Shown here: one piece after another, positions 1 through 8,096 of the stretch
How positions within the stretch are numbered: position 1 is the first letter of the stretch
How the letters are laid out: every line of letters begins with the position of its first letter
Source of the DNA: Thermoproteus sp.
GTDB taxonomy: Archaea; Thermoproteota; Thermoprotei; Thermoproteales; Thermoproteaceae
Length of the DNA stretch: 64,000 nt
Assembly (NCBI GenBank): GCA_038893495.1
Contig: JAWARJ010000001.1
Coordinates: 1,849,824-1,913,823 of the forward strand
Reading direction: 5' to 3'
Notes under the pieces: generated by a model
What the model saw: the letters and a program-made list of their open reading frames with translations, nothing else
The model's database searches: none
What the model was told of the DNA's origin: nothing
Position numbers and translations under genes: made by a program

Positions 1-78
1 TATGTCGATAGTTCTAGAACGCCATTTGTCGTTGTAGACATATTCATCGAACGGTAGGTTTTTCTCTTCAAGGGACAT
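1..78 (-). CDS. N-terminal fragment of an unidentified protein (runs off left edge)
   Basis: On the minus strand an ATG at 78 opens a frame that stays open to the window edge (26 codons), beginning MSLEEKNLPFDEYVYNDKWR. An A/T-rich TATA-like element at about 91-108 lies 20-30 nt upstream, as for the other leaderless genes here. The opening resembles the N-terminus of AMP-forming acyl/acetyl-CoA synthetases, but 26 residues are too few to name it. That it is a real gene is fairly likely; its function is open. Confidence 0.5.
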   Translation of the reverse strand, partial: MSLEEKNLPFDEYVYNDKWRSRTIDI

Positions 79-281
79 AAAAATGCAAATGTTTTATGAC
101 TTATAAGTATTTCTTCAAATATTTATCTAAAGAAGTAATATTTCAATTTAAGCAAATTCTAGATAATTATACGAGAGCTCTTTTAGATCCATATGGGAAT
201 AGATACATAAATATACCAATATCTCTCTATAAAGTTCTCTTTAAAATCTTAATTTTATATAATTATAAATACGTCAGTTAT

Positions 282-1484
282 TTAATCGTGAGATGGCGCA
301 ATCTGGGTGGGCTTAGCGCCTAGCGACTCCCTAATGTATTTATCTCTATTCTTCTCGTAGTCGTCTGCATTATAGGCGGCTACTTTCGCCAATATCTTCG
401 GCAAGGTGGTATACTCCATCTCTTCGGGCGGGAGACGGTGAGGCTGGAATGGGCCCATCCTGCGGATATAGTCTGTTATTTGTGCTGCGAGCTGGCGGCT
501 GTAGTCGAAGGCGGGGTCGTCGAAGAGGTCCACAGGGCCTTCTAGATATCCATCATGTAGTTGCCAGCCCAACGCGCCGACTTTAGGCGGCCCATCGAAG
601 CGGGTCATACGGGCGCCTACCGCCACTCTCTTCTCGACGTCTATCTGGTAGAAGCGCATTGGCATCAACGGCCCCGCGTGGCTTCCTCTCATCCAGCCGT
701 GGACCAAGTGGGGGTATGCGAAGGCCTCTAGGACCTCGCCGACGGCCGGCATGCCATGTTGAGCTCTAACTATCGCGACGGGGTCGTCTTTACCCACGTA
801 ACGGCCGGCGATTAGGTTGAGCCTCTCCACGCTCACGGCGGCGGCTGGCGCCCCGTCGGATTTCCTATAGACCCTCCTGACTATATAGCGGCCTGTAGTC
901 CCTATTAGGCCCAACAACGAATATATATCCTCAGGGGACTTCAATAAATAGACCTTATGCTCGTAGACGTCTAGCACCTCGAAGAGAAAGCCTTCATGCA
1001 TCGCCGGGTCTATTACGAGACCCGCCGTATTGAACGGATCTGCAAATATCTTATACATGGGCAGGTTGAAGGCGCCGGGCTCGGTCTTGTCGGCTGCAAA
1101 TGTAATTACAGGCTCGGACGGCCTCTCGTCTATCTCCATCTCGGCCACCTGGGGGCCCATGCCCCTCACGTTGCCCGAAAATGTGTCTTTGAGCAGATCC
1201 TGCCCGGCGCCGTATAGCCTATAGTGTTTTGCCACCTTCTCGGTGACCTCTTTAAATATCTCCCAAGCAAGCCCGTGTATATCGGGGCTGTTTTCGCCCC
1301 TGGTATGAGTCATCAGCAACGATATGTCGTCTCCGACGTTATACACGAAGTAGTCTATCAATAAACCTCGTTTTTGCGCCTCTTTTAACCTCTCGGCGGC
1401 AAATTCCAACATTTTTGGGTGGACCCAAGCGTGGCCAGGCCACCCGCCGACATCCGCCTTGATTATACTTATGGTAACCCGCAT
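282..1484 (-). CDS. fbp: Bifunctional fructose-1,6-bisphosphate aldolase/phosphatase
   Basis: Gluconeogenic enzyme that condenses glyceraldehyde-3-phosphate with dihydroxyacetone phosphate and then dephosphorylates the fructose bisphosphate to fructose-6-phosphate; cytoplasmic, Mg-dependent. The 400-residue protein has the family length and landmarks: Asp11 and His18 near the N-terminus, Asp52-Asp53 (VGDD), the TFAADK segment with Asp132/Lys133, and GRYVGKDDP, which places Tyr229 and Lys232 at the known aldol and Schiff-base positions of the Thermoproteus neutrophilus enzyme. A TATA box (1502-1514) sits about 26 nt before the ATG. Monocistronic. It is the archaeal one-enzyme route from triose phosphates to F6P. 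Confidence 0.97.
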   Translation of the reverse strand: MRVTISIIKADVGGWPGHAWVHPKMLEFAAERLKEAQKRGLLIDYFVYNVGDDISLLMTHTRGENSPDIHGLAWEIFKEVTEKVAKHYRLYGAGQDLLKDTFSGNVRGMGPQVAEMEIDERPSEPVITFAADKTEPGAFNLPMYKIFADPFNTAGLVIDPAMHEGFLFEVLDVYEHKVYLLKSPEDIYSLLGLIGTTGRYIVRRVYRKSDGAPAAAVSVERLNLIAGRYVGKDDPVAIVRAQHGMPAVGEVLEAFAYPHLVHGWMRGSHAGPLMPMRFYQIDVEKRVAVGARMTRFDGPPKVGALGWQLHDGYLEGPVDLFDDPAFDYSRQLAAQITDYIRRMGPFQPHRLPPEEMEYTTLPKILAKVAAYNADDYEKNRDKYIRESLGAKPTQIAPSHD

Positions 1485-1804
1485 GGGACCCCTTGCTCGA
1501 TGCCTTATAAAAATTTTGGTAGTATTATTATAGTTAACTCATATTAGTTCACCTATTTTGAAATTACACCTATTAAGTTATAAGGGCCTTGAAATATACT
1601 CGAATATAAAGATAACGCACATGGAGCACCCTAGGTCTGCTGGGACTTCTATTTCTATAAAATACGACATTTCTCTATATGTTTATGGAGAATTCCCTTG
1701 GTCTTTATGATTTATAATTATCGTTCAATAACTTTTTCTCTTGATAATCTTCAATAAATCTTTTCGAGTAATAAAATTTTTAAAAGAAGAACGTAAAGAG
1801 ATAC
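1485..1804. other. 320-nt A/T-rich intergenic region
   Basis: Separates the divergent fbp and acetyltransferase genes. It holds the fbp TATA box (1502-1514, minus) and the acetyltransferase TATA box (about 1769-1785, plus). Between them the DNA is very A/T-rich, with no tRNA or box C/D pattern that I can see; the only candidate is the weak 29-codon frame at 1621-1710. Confidence 0.7.
1621..1710 (+). CDS. Possible leaderless micro-ORF (29 aa), weak
   Basis: An ATG at 1621 opens a 29-residue frame (starts MEHPRSAGTS, ends YGEFPWSL) preceded by TATA-like AATATA elements at 1593-1597 and 1604-1609. The spacing of the first suits a leaderless start, but the flank is so A/T-rich that such elements are expected by chance. 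No family is recognised and it could be untranslated DNA. Confidence 0.15.
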   Translation: MEHPRSAGTSISIKYDISLYVYGEFPWSL

Positions 1805-2293
1805 GTGAATCTCGACTACTACGAAATAACGGGCCTCTACAACGAGGTCGCTCGTTTTTATGCCATGGTAGGCGACGAGAGCAGATATCTGCGCTTCCTC
1901 TCGATAGTGAGGGACCCGGCGGCCGTATATGAGCGTATATGGTCCTGCGGCGGCAGGACCTTTCTAGTCGTAGAGAAGAAGCGGCCTGTGGCCCTAGTGG
2001 ACGTAACTCCATGCGGCAAAGAGGAGGTCGAGGCGGCTATTGTTGTCGTCGACTCTCTTCAAGGTAGGGGCTACGGGACGAAGATAGCTGAGATATTCGC
2101 CGCGTTGCTCCCAAGGATAGGCTACGACAAGGTGAGGGCAGAAATACATAGGGAGAACATAAAGGCGTTGGCCATAGCTAGGAGGCTGGGCGCCGACGTT
2201 AACTGCACAGACGTTATGTGTACTGTAAGGCTTGAGCTTGGACGTAGAAAGGGGACCACACAGCCAATCGTCGCGCTGGCGGCTACGCCCTAA
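1805..2293 (+). CDS. GNAT-family N-acetyltransferase
   Basis: A 162-residue acetyl-CoA-dependent acetyltransferase of unknown substrate. The GNAT signature is the acetyl-CoA pyrophosphate-binding loop SLQGRGYGTKIAEI (about residues 82-95, Q-x-x-G-x-G type), followed by VRAEIHRENIKALAIARRLG, the usual second motif with Asn and a Gly ending. It begins at a GTG (1805) with a TATA element centred about 26 nt upstream (AAAATTTTTAAAAG). The gene ends inside the 3' end of convergent fumB (11-nt overlap). It could modify a small molecule or a protein N-terminus; the sequence does not say. Confidence 0.8.
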   Translation: MNLDYYEITGLYNEVARFYAMVGDESRYLRFLSIVRDPAAVYERIWSCGGRTFLVVEKKRPVALVDVTPCGKEEVEAAIVVVDSLQGRGYGTKIAEIFAALLPRIGYDKVRAEIHRENIKALAIARRLGADVNCTDVMCTVRLELGRRKGTTQPIVALAATP

Positions 2294-2894
2294 AGACTTC
2301 TTTTAGCTCCTCGGCGAGCTCCGGTATTTTTGCTCTCATCTTCTCCCTAGCTTCGTCGTAGAAGTTATAGCCTGTGGGGTCTATCATCACGGTCAACGGG
2401 CCGAAGTCCTCAACCTCCAGGACCCACATGGCTTCGGCCATGCCTAAATCCAGCCAATGTACGTCTACTACCCTCTTGATGGCCTTAGCCGCCAAGACGC
2501 CGGCGCCGCCAGTGAAGATGGCATATGCCGCTTTATGCCTCCTCATGGCCTCGGCGGTCTTCTTCCCCATGCCGCCCTTCCCTATAATTAATTTAACCCC
2601 CAGTTTTTCTATCACGTCGGCCTCGAAGACCTCCATCCTAGCAGACGTAGTGGGCCCCATCGCTATGATCCGCCAGGTCTCGCCCTCCTTTTTGGCCACA
2701 GGACCTGCATGATATATCACGCCGCCCTTCAGGTCAACGGGCAACTGCCTGCCCTCTCTTAAGTATTCGAGCATTCTGGCGTGAGCCGCATCGCGCGCAC
2801 TGACTATAATCCCTGATACGTAGAGCGTATCGCCGACCCTAAGCTTCTCCACATCTTCGTCCCTCAGGGGAGTCTTAAGCTTGTATATGGCCAT
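2283..2894 (-). CDS. fumB: Class I fumarate hydratase, beta subunit
   Basis: C-terminal-type subunit of the two-subunit, Fe-S class I fumarase that interconverts fumarate and L-malate in the citric acid cycle. It carries the family segments AGPVAKK, MGPTTSARMEVFEADVIEKL, IGKGGMG and the TGGAGVLAAKAIK/W-x-D-L-G-M-AEA/MWVLEVEDFGPL series. I take the ATG at 2894 (MAIYKLKTPL) rather than the upstream one at 2915, because a TATA box (CCTAAATT, 2914-2924 on minus) would fall on the longer start. The alpha subunit is the divergently transcribed neighbour at 3002, so both halves of the enzyme come from one intergenic promoter region rather than one operon. Confidence 0.93.
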   Translation of the reverse strand: MAIYKLKTPLRDEDVEKLRVGDTLYVSGIIVSARDAAHARMLEYLREGRQLPVDLKGGVIYHAGPVAKKEGETWRIIAMGPTTSARMEVFEADVIEKLGVKLIIGKGGMGKKTAEAMRRHKAAYAIFTGGAGVLAAKAIKRVVDVHWLDLGMAEAMWVLEVEDFGPLTVMIDPTGYNFYDEAREKMRAKIPELAEELKEVFRA

Positions 2895-3001
2895 ATGACT
2901 CACCCCTCTGGACAATTTAGGTTTTCTTATCGCTTTCTGGCTAAAGGCGTTAAGAACTACTTCAATTGGTAATATTTTTCTATGTTCAATCCAGTAGTGC
3001 T
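2895..3001. promoter_or_regulatory. Divergent promoter region for fumarase subunits
   Basis: The 107-nt gap between fumB (minus) and fumA (plus) contains one TATA-like box per direction: CCTAAATT at 2914-2924 for fumB and TAATATTTTT at about 2971-2981 for fumA. Each is about 26 nt from the start codon chosen. This would allow joint control of two subunits that must be made in equal amounts. Confidence 0.6.
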
Positions 3002-3874
3002 ATGAATCTCGAGGAGGTCGTCTTGAAGGCCGCGAGGGAGGCGATAATTAAGGCCAGCATCTCGCCCGCCGTAGATGTCGTTGGGGCTTTGAGGAGAGCC
3101 CAAGAGGCTGAGACGTCTGAGGCTGCCAAAGTGCAGTTAGGCGCGATATTGAAGAATATAGAGCTGGCTGTAGGCTCTACGTCTGCTGTATGCCAAGATA
3201 CGGGAGTCCCCACGTTTTTCGTGAAGCTAGGAGACGGATTTCCTATTAGGAGTAAAGTGTTCTCTATACTTACAGAGGCCGTGAGGCAGGTCACCAAAGA
3301 GTTGCCGCTGAGGCCCAATACGGCGGATCCTTTCACCGAGAAGAATCCAGGCGATAATACGGGGGTCGGCGTCCCCATTTTCGACGTGGAGCTATTCGAC
3401 GGGGACTACCTACAATTCACCTACGTGCCTAAGGGAGGCGGCTCCGAGCTACCGGGGAAGGCCATGGTCTTGCCGCCTGGCGTGGCCTTTAGAGAACTGC
3501 CGAAAATAGTCCTTGAGGCCGTCGTGGACGCAGGCCCCATGCCTTGTCCCCCTGTGATAGTCGGCATAGGCATAGGGCCTACTCTCGACGCCGCGGCCAA
3601 GCTGGCCAAAAAGGCGGCCACGCTCAGACCTGTAGGGTCGAGGAATCAGAACCCCGAAGTGGCCAAGATGGAGGAGGCCCTCCTGAAGGCCATAAACAAG
3701 TTGGGCCTCGGCGCTCACGGCGTTGGGGGCAACGTAACCGCGTTGGACGTCCACATAGAATACGCCTATAGGCATCCTGCCACCTTCGCGCTCGCCGTTA
3801 TGTTCAGCTGTTGGGCCACTAGGAGGGCCACCGCTACGGTCTGGCCCGACGGGAGGTATGAGGTGAAGGCCTAG
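3002..3874 (+). CDS. fumA: Class I fumarate hydratase, alpha subunit
   Basis: Catalytic, iron-sulfur-bearing subunit of class I fumarase. Three cysteines expected to hold the 4Fe-4S cluster are visible: in VCQDTGVP, in GPMPCPPVIVG and in MFSCWATRRA. GSRNQNPEVAKMEE and GLGAHGVGG are further family signatures. The ATG at 3002 (MNLEEVVLKAA) fits the TATA box 26 nt upstream; an in-frame ATG at 2966 would lie in the promoter. 290 residues, normal for the separate alpha subunit. Partner fumB is divergent at 2894. Confidence 0.93.
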   Translation: MNLEEVVLKAAREAIIKASISPAVDVVGALRRAQEAETSEAAKVQLGAILKNIELAVGSTSAVCQDTGVPTFFVKLGDGFPIRSKVFSILTEAVRQVTKELPLRPNTADPFTEKNPGDNTGVGVPIFDVELFDGDYLQFTYVPKGGGSELPGKAMVLPPGVAFRELPKIVLEAVVDAGPMPCPPVIVGIGIGPTLDAAAKLAKKAATLRPVGSRNQNPEVAKMEEALLKAINKLGLGAHGVGGNVTALDVHIEYAYRHPATFALAVMFSCWATRRATATVWPDGRYEVKA

Positions 3875-3876
3875 TC

Positions 3877-4083
3877 CTATAGGCCGTTCAACTCGGCTCT
3901 CCGCCTCCTGTAGTACATTTCAAGCCACCTCCTGGCGGTCCCGTTGAAATAGAGGTCCAGGGCCTCCCTTATGGCCTCGCCCCTAGAGACGAAAATGCCC
4001 TTGGTGATTAGGAGGTCTATCTTCTTCACGGTCGCCTCCGACAGCCTGAAGGTAGTCGCTTTGAGCTTCTTCCTCTTGCCCAC
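3877..4083 (-). CDS. Ribbon-helix-helix (CopG-like) DNA-binding protein
   Basis: A small basic protein with the ribbon-helix-helix plan: a strand (KLKATTFRLSEATVKKID), a turn, then the VSRGEAIREALDLYF helix typical of archaeal CopG/NikR-N-like regulators. The frame opens at a TTG (4095), but a GTG at 4083 is better placed relative to the TATA-like CCTAATTTACT at 4101-4111. Basic C-terminal tail (ARRWLEMYYRRRRAE). It is close behind fumA, convergent, and upstream of the MoaD/AOR genes; its target, perhaps its own promoter, is unknown. Confidence 0.75.
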   Translation of the reverse strand: MGKRKKLKATTFRLSEATVKKIDLLITKGIFVSRGEAIREALDLYFNGTARRWLEMYYRRRRAELNGL

Positions 4084-4125
4084 GAGGAAGGCCAATAATT
4101 AGTAAATTAGGTTTACGTTAGTCTT

Positions 4126-4407
4126 TCAGCCGCCCCCCACTGGCGGCATAAATACAACCTCGTCGCCGTCTTTCAGCCTAGTGGCCATGCCGGCCAGATA
4201 GTCTATGGCCCTTCCATTCACAAGCACGTTATACTCGTCCTTGAGCCTATCCCCGTCTAATATCTCTCTCGAGAGCCTCCCCCCATGTCTTTCGTCCAGT
4301 ACCTTTATCAAGTCGAGCACAGTCGCTCCGTCGGGGACCTCTACGGCCTCCTTCATGGTGCCAATTAGGTCATATAGAGTAGCTAGGTACCTCACTTTTA
4401 TAATCAT
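4126..4407 (-). CDS. MoaD/ThiS-family ubiquitin-like sulfur carrier protein
   Basis: 93-residue beta-grasp protein ending in the diagnostic Gly-Gly(-Gly) tail (MPPVGGG) that is adenylated and thiocarboxylated to carry sulfur for molybdopterin/tungstopterin assembly. The core DGATVLDLIKVL and NGRAIDYLAG...LKDGDEVVF match MoaD. It lies 30 nt downstream of the aldehyde:ferredoxin oxidoreductase gene in the same direction, pointing to tungstopterin supply for that enzyme. A second MoaD-like gene lies on the other side (6332-6616); the two are clearly paralogous. Confidence 0.88.
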   Translation of the reverse strand: MIIKVRYLATLYDLIGTMKEAVEVPDGATVLDLIKVLDERHGGRLSREILDGDRLKDEYNVLVNGRAIDYLAGMATRLKDGDEVVFMPPVGGG

Positions 4408-4437
4408 AGAGAAAAATCGTTTGGCTTCTTAAAAAGC

Positions 4438-6282
4438 TTACAGCAGATACTGGAATTCCTCCAGGCCTAGCCTCTTTAAAGTATCGTAGGTGGGCTTTCC
4501 GTCGACCCAGCCCCTCAGCTTGTGGTATATCTTTATGCCCTCGTCGAACATCTTCGCCGACGAGTGGCCCTTGGCGGGCCCACTGGGTAGCGGGTTCCTG
4601 AAGTGCGGATTCAACTCGTCTTTGACCCATCTGCCCTCCTTCACGTGGAACAGCCTCTCCACATTGAATATGCGCTCGCCTATGGTCAACATGTCCTCAG
4701 GCGTTACGTCCCACTCGTAGGCGAGGTTGAAGAGGTAGGCCAGGTCCTTCTCGAAGATGCCCTCATGGTCAAGGGTGGCGAATTTGCAATAGGTGACCGA
4801 GTCCGTTAGGGCCATGAGGTGCTGGGCGTATATGACTATACGGGCTTGTTTCTCTATACATTCGGGCGTCTCGCACAGTGGGTCGACCTTCTCGGGCACG
4901 CCTAACACCTCCCAGGTGGGGCTGTAGGCCTCTAGGTGGTCGCCTCCGCGGTTGGCCGTGAAGTAGCTCAACGAGAAGCCCTTTAGGGCCCTGGGGTCGT
5001 AGGCGGGGAGCCCCTGCCCTCTAGATCCTCTGAAGACCGAGGGGTCTCCGTACTTCAGGGCCAGCCTGTAGTCGCCTTCGGCGAGGTCGTCGCCGATGTC
5101 GCTCCTATTGGCCATCCTTATGACTAAGTCCACCAACGCCCCTGCGTCGCCCCAATTCACGTCCAGCTTTAGTTTGCCCTTACGGGCCAGCTCTATGGCG
5201 GCGGCCAACGTGTTGCCCAGCGATATCGTGTCGAAGCCCAGCTCGTTGGCCAGCTTCTGTAGCCGTAAGTCGGCCTCGGGGTCGAAGAGGCCGATGTTGC
5301 CGCCTAAGCTCCAAGTGTTCTCATATTCATATTTGGCCTTCCCGACGAACTTGAAGGGCCCGCTTTTGACCATGACGTGTTGCGTACAGGCTATGGGACA
5401 CATCATACACGCGTGGGTTTCCACCACGTAGTTCTTCTTTATGTATTCGCCAGTGAGCTTGTCGGCCTCCTCGGCGTATCCAGTCTCGAAGTTCCTTATT
5501 GGGTAGCCGCCCAGGCTGTTTATTACTGCCGTGAGCAAATTAGTGCCGTATATGTGTAGCGCCTTGGCGGTGGGGCCTGACATCAAGCGTTGCGCCAACT
5601 TGGTGGACTCCGCTATGAATTTGGCTCTGTCCTTTACGTCTCGCAACAGGTCGCGGGTGCCCCACACCAAAATGCCTTTCAACTTCTTGGACCCCATGAC
5701 GGCGCCGACGCCTCCCCTCCCGGCGAAGCGCTCGTAGTCCGACATCCTGATGCCTGCAATTCTAGAAAGGTTCTCCCCGGCGGGGCCTATGACGGCGACA
5801 CCTGCGGCCTTCTCCTCCTCAGGGAATCCGTTCTCCCTAAGTATGGCCTTTATGGTTGCGCCCGTCCATTTGCCCCATAGATGTTTGGCAGGCTTTATGA
5901 CGACGTCGCCCTCCTTGACCACTACGTAGACTGGATCCTCTGCGGCGCCCTCTATTATAAGCCCGTCGTAGCCAGACTTCCTGAGCCAATAGGCGAAGTT
6001 CCCGCCAGCATTCGCGTGGGTTATAGATCCCGTGAGCGGCGATTTGGTGACCACGGTGACTCTGCTCGTGGAGAGATTGACCATGGCCGAGAGGGGCCCG
6101 GCGAATATGTAGAGCCTATTGCTCGGCGAGAAGGGGTCTATCCCCTTGGGTATCTCCTTTAGCGCTAGATACGAGCCGAGGCCCCTGCCGCCTAGGAACT
6201 TCTTAAGGACGTCGTCCTTATAGACCTCTTCGGTCACTTTCTCTGTAGATAAATCTATTCTGGCCACCCTAAATATTGCCAT
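4438..6282 (-). CDS. aor: Tungsten aldehyde:ferredoxin oxidoreductase
   Basis: Oxidises aldehydes to carboxylic acids with ferredoxin as acceptor, using tungsten-bispterin and one 4Fe-4S cluster. The 614-residue protein has family length. N-terminal AOR domain: GGRGLGSYLA, SPLTGSITHANAGG, RFAGRGGVGAVMGSKKLKG. Cluster cysteines: CMMCPIAC (C-x2-C-x3-C) plus the distal Cys in DSVTYCKFA, with the Asp usual near the pterin. A TATA box at about 6304-6320 lies 26 nt before the ATG, so it has its own promoter despite the MoaD-like gene 49 nt upstream. Which paralog (general AOR or a narrower aldehyde type) cannot be told by eye. Confidence 0.95.
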   Translation of the reverse strand: MAIFRVARIDLSTEKVTEEVYKDDVLKKFLGGRGLGSYLALKEIPKGIDPFSPSNRLYIFAGPLSAMVNLSTSRVTVVTKSPLTGSITHANAGGNFAYWLRKSGYDGLIIEGAAEDPVYVVVKEGDVVIKPAKHLWGKWTGATIKAILRENGFPEEEKAAGVAVIGPAGENLSRIAGIRMSDYERFAGRGGVGAVMGSKKLKGILVWGTRDLLRDVKDRAKFIAESTKLAQRLMSGPTAKALHIYGTNLLTAVINSLGGYPIRNFETGYAEEADKLTGEYIKKNYVVETHACMMCPIACTQHVMVKSGPFKFVGKAKYEYENTWSLGGNIGLFDPEADLRLQKLANELGFDTISLGNTLAAAIELARKGKLKLDVNWGDAGALVDLVIRMANRSDIGDDLAEGDYRLALKYGDPSVFRGSRGQGLPAYDPRALKGFSLSYFTANRGGDHLEAYSPTWEVLGVPEKVDPLCETPECIEKQARIVIYAQHLMALTDSVTYCKFATLDHEGIFEKDLAYLFNLAYEWDVTPEDMLTIGERIFNVERLFHVKEGRWVKDELNPHFRNPLPSGPAKGHSSAKMFDEGIKIYHKLRGWVDGKPTYDTLKRLGLEEFQYLL

Positions 6283-6331
6283 GTCTAACTCACTATAGAC
6301 GTTAATAAGTATTTTTATCTAGAGATAAATA

Positions 6332-6616
6332 TTAGCCCCCAAATGGTGATACTATTAGGATCTTGTCGCCGTCTTTCAGCCGCGTCTTGAGGCCGTCCAA
6401 GAAGTCTATGGACCTCCCATTTACTAATATATCGTGCATCTTTATTAATTTATCTCCATTTAATATTTTATTTCTAAAGCCAGGATACAATCTATTTAGT
6501 ATATCTACGACGTCTCCCACGGTGGAGCCCTCCTCTAGGTTTAAATCAAGTGAGATTTGGTCTATCGAATCCAGACCGAAATAAAGCGGCGCCATTATCC
6601 TCACGTTGACCTTCAT
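6332..6616 (-). CDS. MoaD/ThiS-family ubiquitin-like sulfur carrier protein (second copy)
   Basis: A 94-residue beta-grasp protein ending in SPFGG, with EGSTVGDVVDIL and NGRSIDFLDGLKTRLKDGDKI aligned to the other copy at 4126-4407. I start at ATG 6616 (MKVNVRIMAPLYFGL); an in-frame ATG at 6685 would overlap the divergent ilvC start and the TATA region. It is noticeably richer in A/T than its neighbours. Upstream of, and in the same direction as, the aldehyde oxidoreductase. The two copies probably serve pterin synthesis or related sulfur-carrier jobs. Confidence 0.85.
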   Translation of the reverse strand: MKVNVRIMAPLYFGLDSIDQISLDLNLEEGSTVGDVVDILNRLYPGFRNKILNGDKLIKMHDILVNGRSIDFLDGLKTRLKDGDKILIVSPFGG

Positions 6617-6683
6617 GTCATGTAGGCCTCCCGGTTTTTTAGGCATGACGCCCACATTTAAAAGGAGGCCGCCACGAAGGCCC

Positions 6684-7670
6684 ATGAGGATCTTCAGAGA
6701 GGGAAAGGCCGACTTGCTTAAGGGGAGGGGCGTGGCAGTCGTGGGCTACGGCAATGTGGGCAGATCTCTCGCGCTGAACCTAAGGGACTCTGGCGTGTCC
6801 GTCCTCGTGGGCGATGTGTTGGGGAGCGAATATGCCAGGAGAGCCAAAGCCGACGGCTTTGAGGTCCGACCTATACCGGAGGTGGCGGAGCTGGGAGACG
6901 TAGTCATCTTGGCTCTGCCCGACGACGTAGCGCCTGAGGTATATAGGACCGAGGTAGTGCCGGGCCTTCATTCGGGCAAGGTCTTGGTGTTGACTAGCGG
7001 GCTTCCGGCGGCGTTCGGCATGATAGAAGTCCCTAAGGAACTTGACGTGGTGCTCTTCGTGCCCAAGGCGCCGGGCCCCGCCATACGCGATAGATATCTT
7101 CAAGGCAAGGGCTTCGTGGCCGTCGTCGGCGTGATCGAAGACGCCTCGGGCAACGCGTTAGAGGAGGCCCTGGCAGTCGCAACGGCTACGGGGACCTTCA
7201 AACAAGGCGGATTTGCCGTGGAGGCCTCGCCGAGAGACGAGGCGGTCGCAGACCTCCTGGGAGAGCAGGTGCTAAAGGCGGCGTTGTTGGCCGCCGTGGA
7301 GGTCGCGTTTGATTTGATGGTCGAAGCCGGAGTGCCGCCCGAACTAGCGGCTCTTGAGCTCTATGGCTCTGGCGAGCTGGCGGAGCTCGCTAGGCTTATA
7401 GCGCTGGTCGGGCCCTACGGCGCGTTGAGGCTTCAATCTCCTGTAGACGCCTACGGCCAGTTGGTCAGACTGGCCGGATATAAGGCGGCGTTGAGGCGGA
7501 TTGCGGCGAGGGCCGTCGAGGAGGTCCTCAACGGCGATTTTCAACGCGACGTAATGCTCGAGAGGAGTTCTGGATACATCAAATTCAACACCATGTGGAG
7601 GAGGGCCCTGTCGGGGAGGCTAGCCCAAGTCGACGCAAAGTTGAGGGAGGCCTTGCGTCAAGGCCCGTAG
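6684..7670 (+). CDS. ilvC: Ketol-acid reductoisomerase
   Basis: NADPH/NADH-dependent Mg enzyme of branched-chain amino acid synthesis that isomerises and reduces acetolactate. Rossmann motif GYGNVGRSLALNLRDSGVSV (about residues 21-40), VLALPDDVAPEVY, VPKAPGPAIRDRY, and the C-terminal metal-binding knot starting DEAVADLLGEQVLKAA. Start at ATG 6684 (MRIFREGKADLLKG) is 26 nt after CATTTAAAAGG; upstream in-frame ATGs run through the promoter. 328 residues fits class I KARI. No other ilv gene is adjacent. The Asp-x-x-x-Glu of many KARIs is changed (DEAVADLLGEQ), worth checking by alignment. Confidence 0.9.
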   Translation: MRIFREGKADLLKGRGVAVVGYGNVGRSLALNLRDSGVSVLVGDVLGSEYARRAKADGFEVRPIPEVAELGDVVILALPDDVAPEVYRTEVVPGLHSGKVLVLTSGLPAAFGMIEVPKELDVVLFVPKAPGPAIRDRYLQGKGFVAVVGVIEDASGNALEEALAVATATGTFKQGGFAVEASPRDEAVADLLGEQVLKAALLAAVEVAFDLMVEAGVPPELAALELYGSGELAELARLIALVGPYGALRLQSPVDAYGQLVRLAGYKAALRRIAARAVEEVLNGDFQRDVMLERSSGYIKFNTMWRRALSGRLAQVDAKLREALRQGP

Positions 7671-8032
7671 TAGAAACAAGGAGACGTCAGTCCCCCCTCG
7701 CAGACTTCGACCCAAGTGGCTCCGAGAGATCTAGCTATATGTCTCGCCAGACATTCGCCGGTCACCCCATGGGGCCCACAGGGGACTTCATAATAGGGCT
7801 CCGGCGCCGACTCCTCCCGACTCGATTTGAGGTATTTGCCGTTCATCTCCGCGAGGAGGGCATTAAGTCTCTGCTGGAGCTCGTCGGCGTCTACTACGTA
7901 ATCCACGTCGTCGGGGCCGCAGACAGCCACTCTAATCGTGTAGTCGTGTCCATGTAGGGAGCCCATTACGGGCGAGAAAGAGGGCTTGTGGGCGACCGCT
8001 ATAGAGCCCCTGGCCACTACGCATAGGCGCAT
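7658..8032 (-). CDS. 6-pyruvoyl-tetrahydropterin synthase/QueD-like protein
   Basis: Small T-fold enzyme likely acting on dihydroneopterin triphosphate in the archaeosine precursor (preQ0) or pterin route. Zinc ligands are visible: His in VAHKPSF and the H-x-H pair in SLHGHDYT; VTGECLARHIARSL matches the family Glu region. 124 residues from ATG 8032 (MRLCVVARGS). The 3' end overlaps ilvC by 13 nt (convergent). It is divergent from the Fe-S-loop gene at 8097. Archaeal PTPS homologs have several specificities, so I do not assign the exact reaction. Confidence 0.78.
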   Translation of the reverse strand: MRLCVVARGSIAVAHKPSFSPVMGSLHGHDYTIRVAVCGPDDVDYVVDADELQQRLNALLAEMNGKYLKSSREESAPEPYYEVPCGPHGVTGECLARHIARSLGATWVEVCEGGLTSPCFYYGP

Positions 8033-8096
8033 ATACGGCTGGAGGCTGGAGGTTAAGAGGTTATCGCGCCTCAAAATTATTTATCGGAAATATTTT

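Noticed and set aside
96-323. 75-codon plus-strand frame
   Set aside because: Very A/T-rich, overlaps the 3' end of fbp, low-complexity Tyr/Lys/Ile protein with no family; looks like chance in intergenic DNA.
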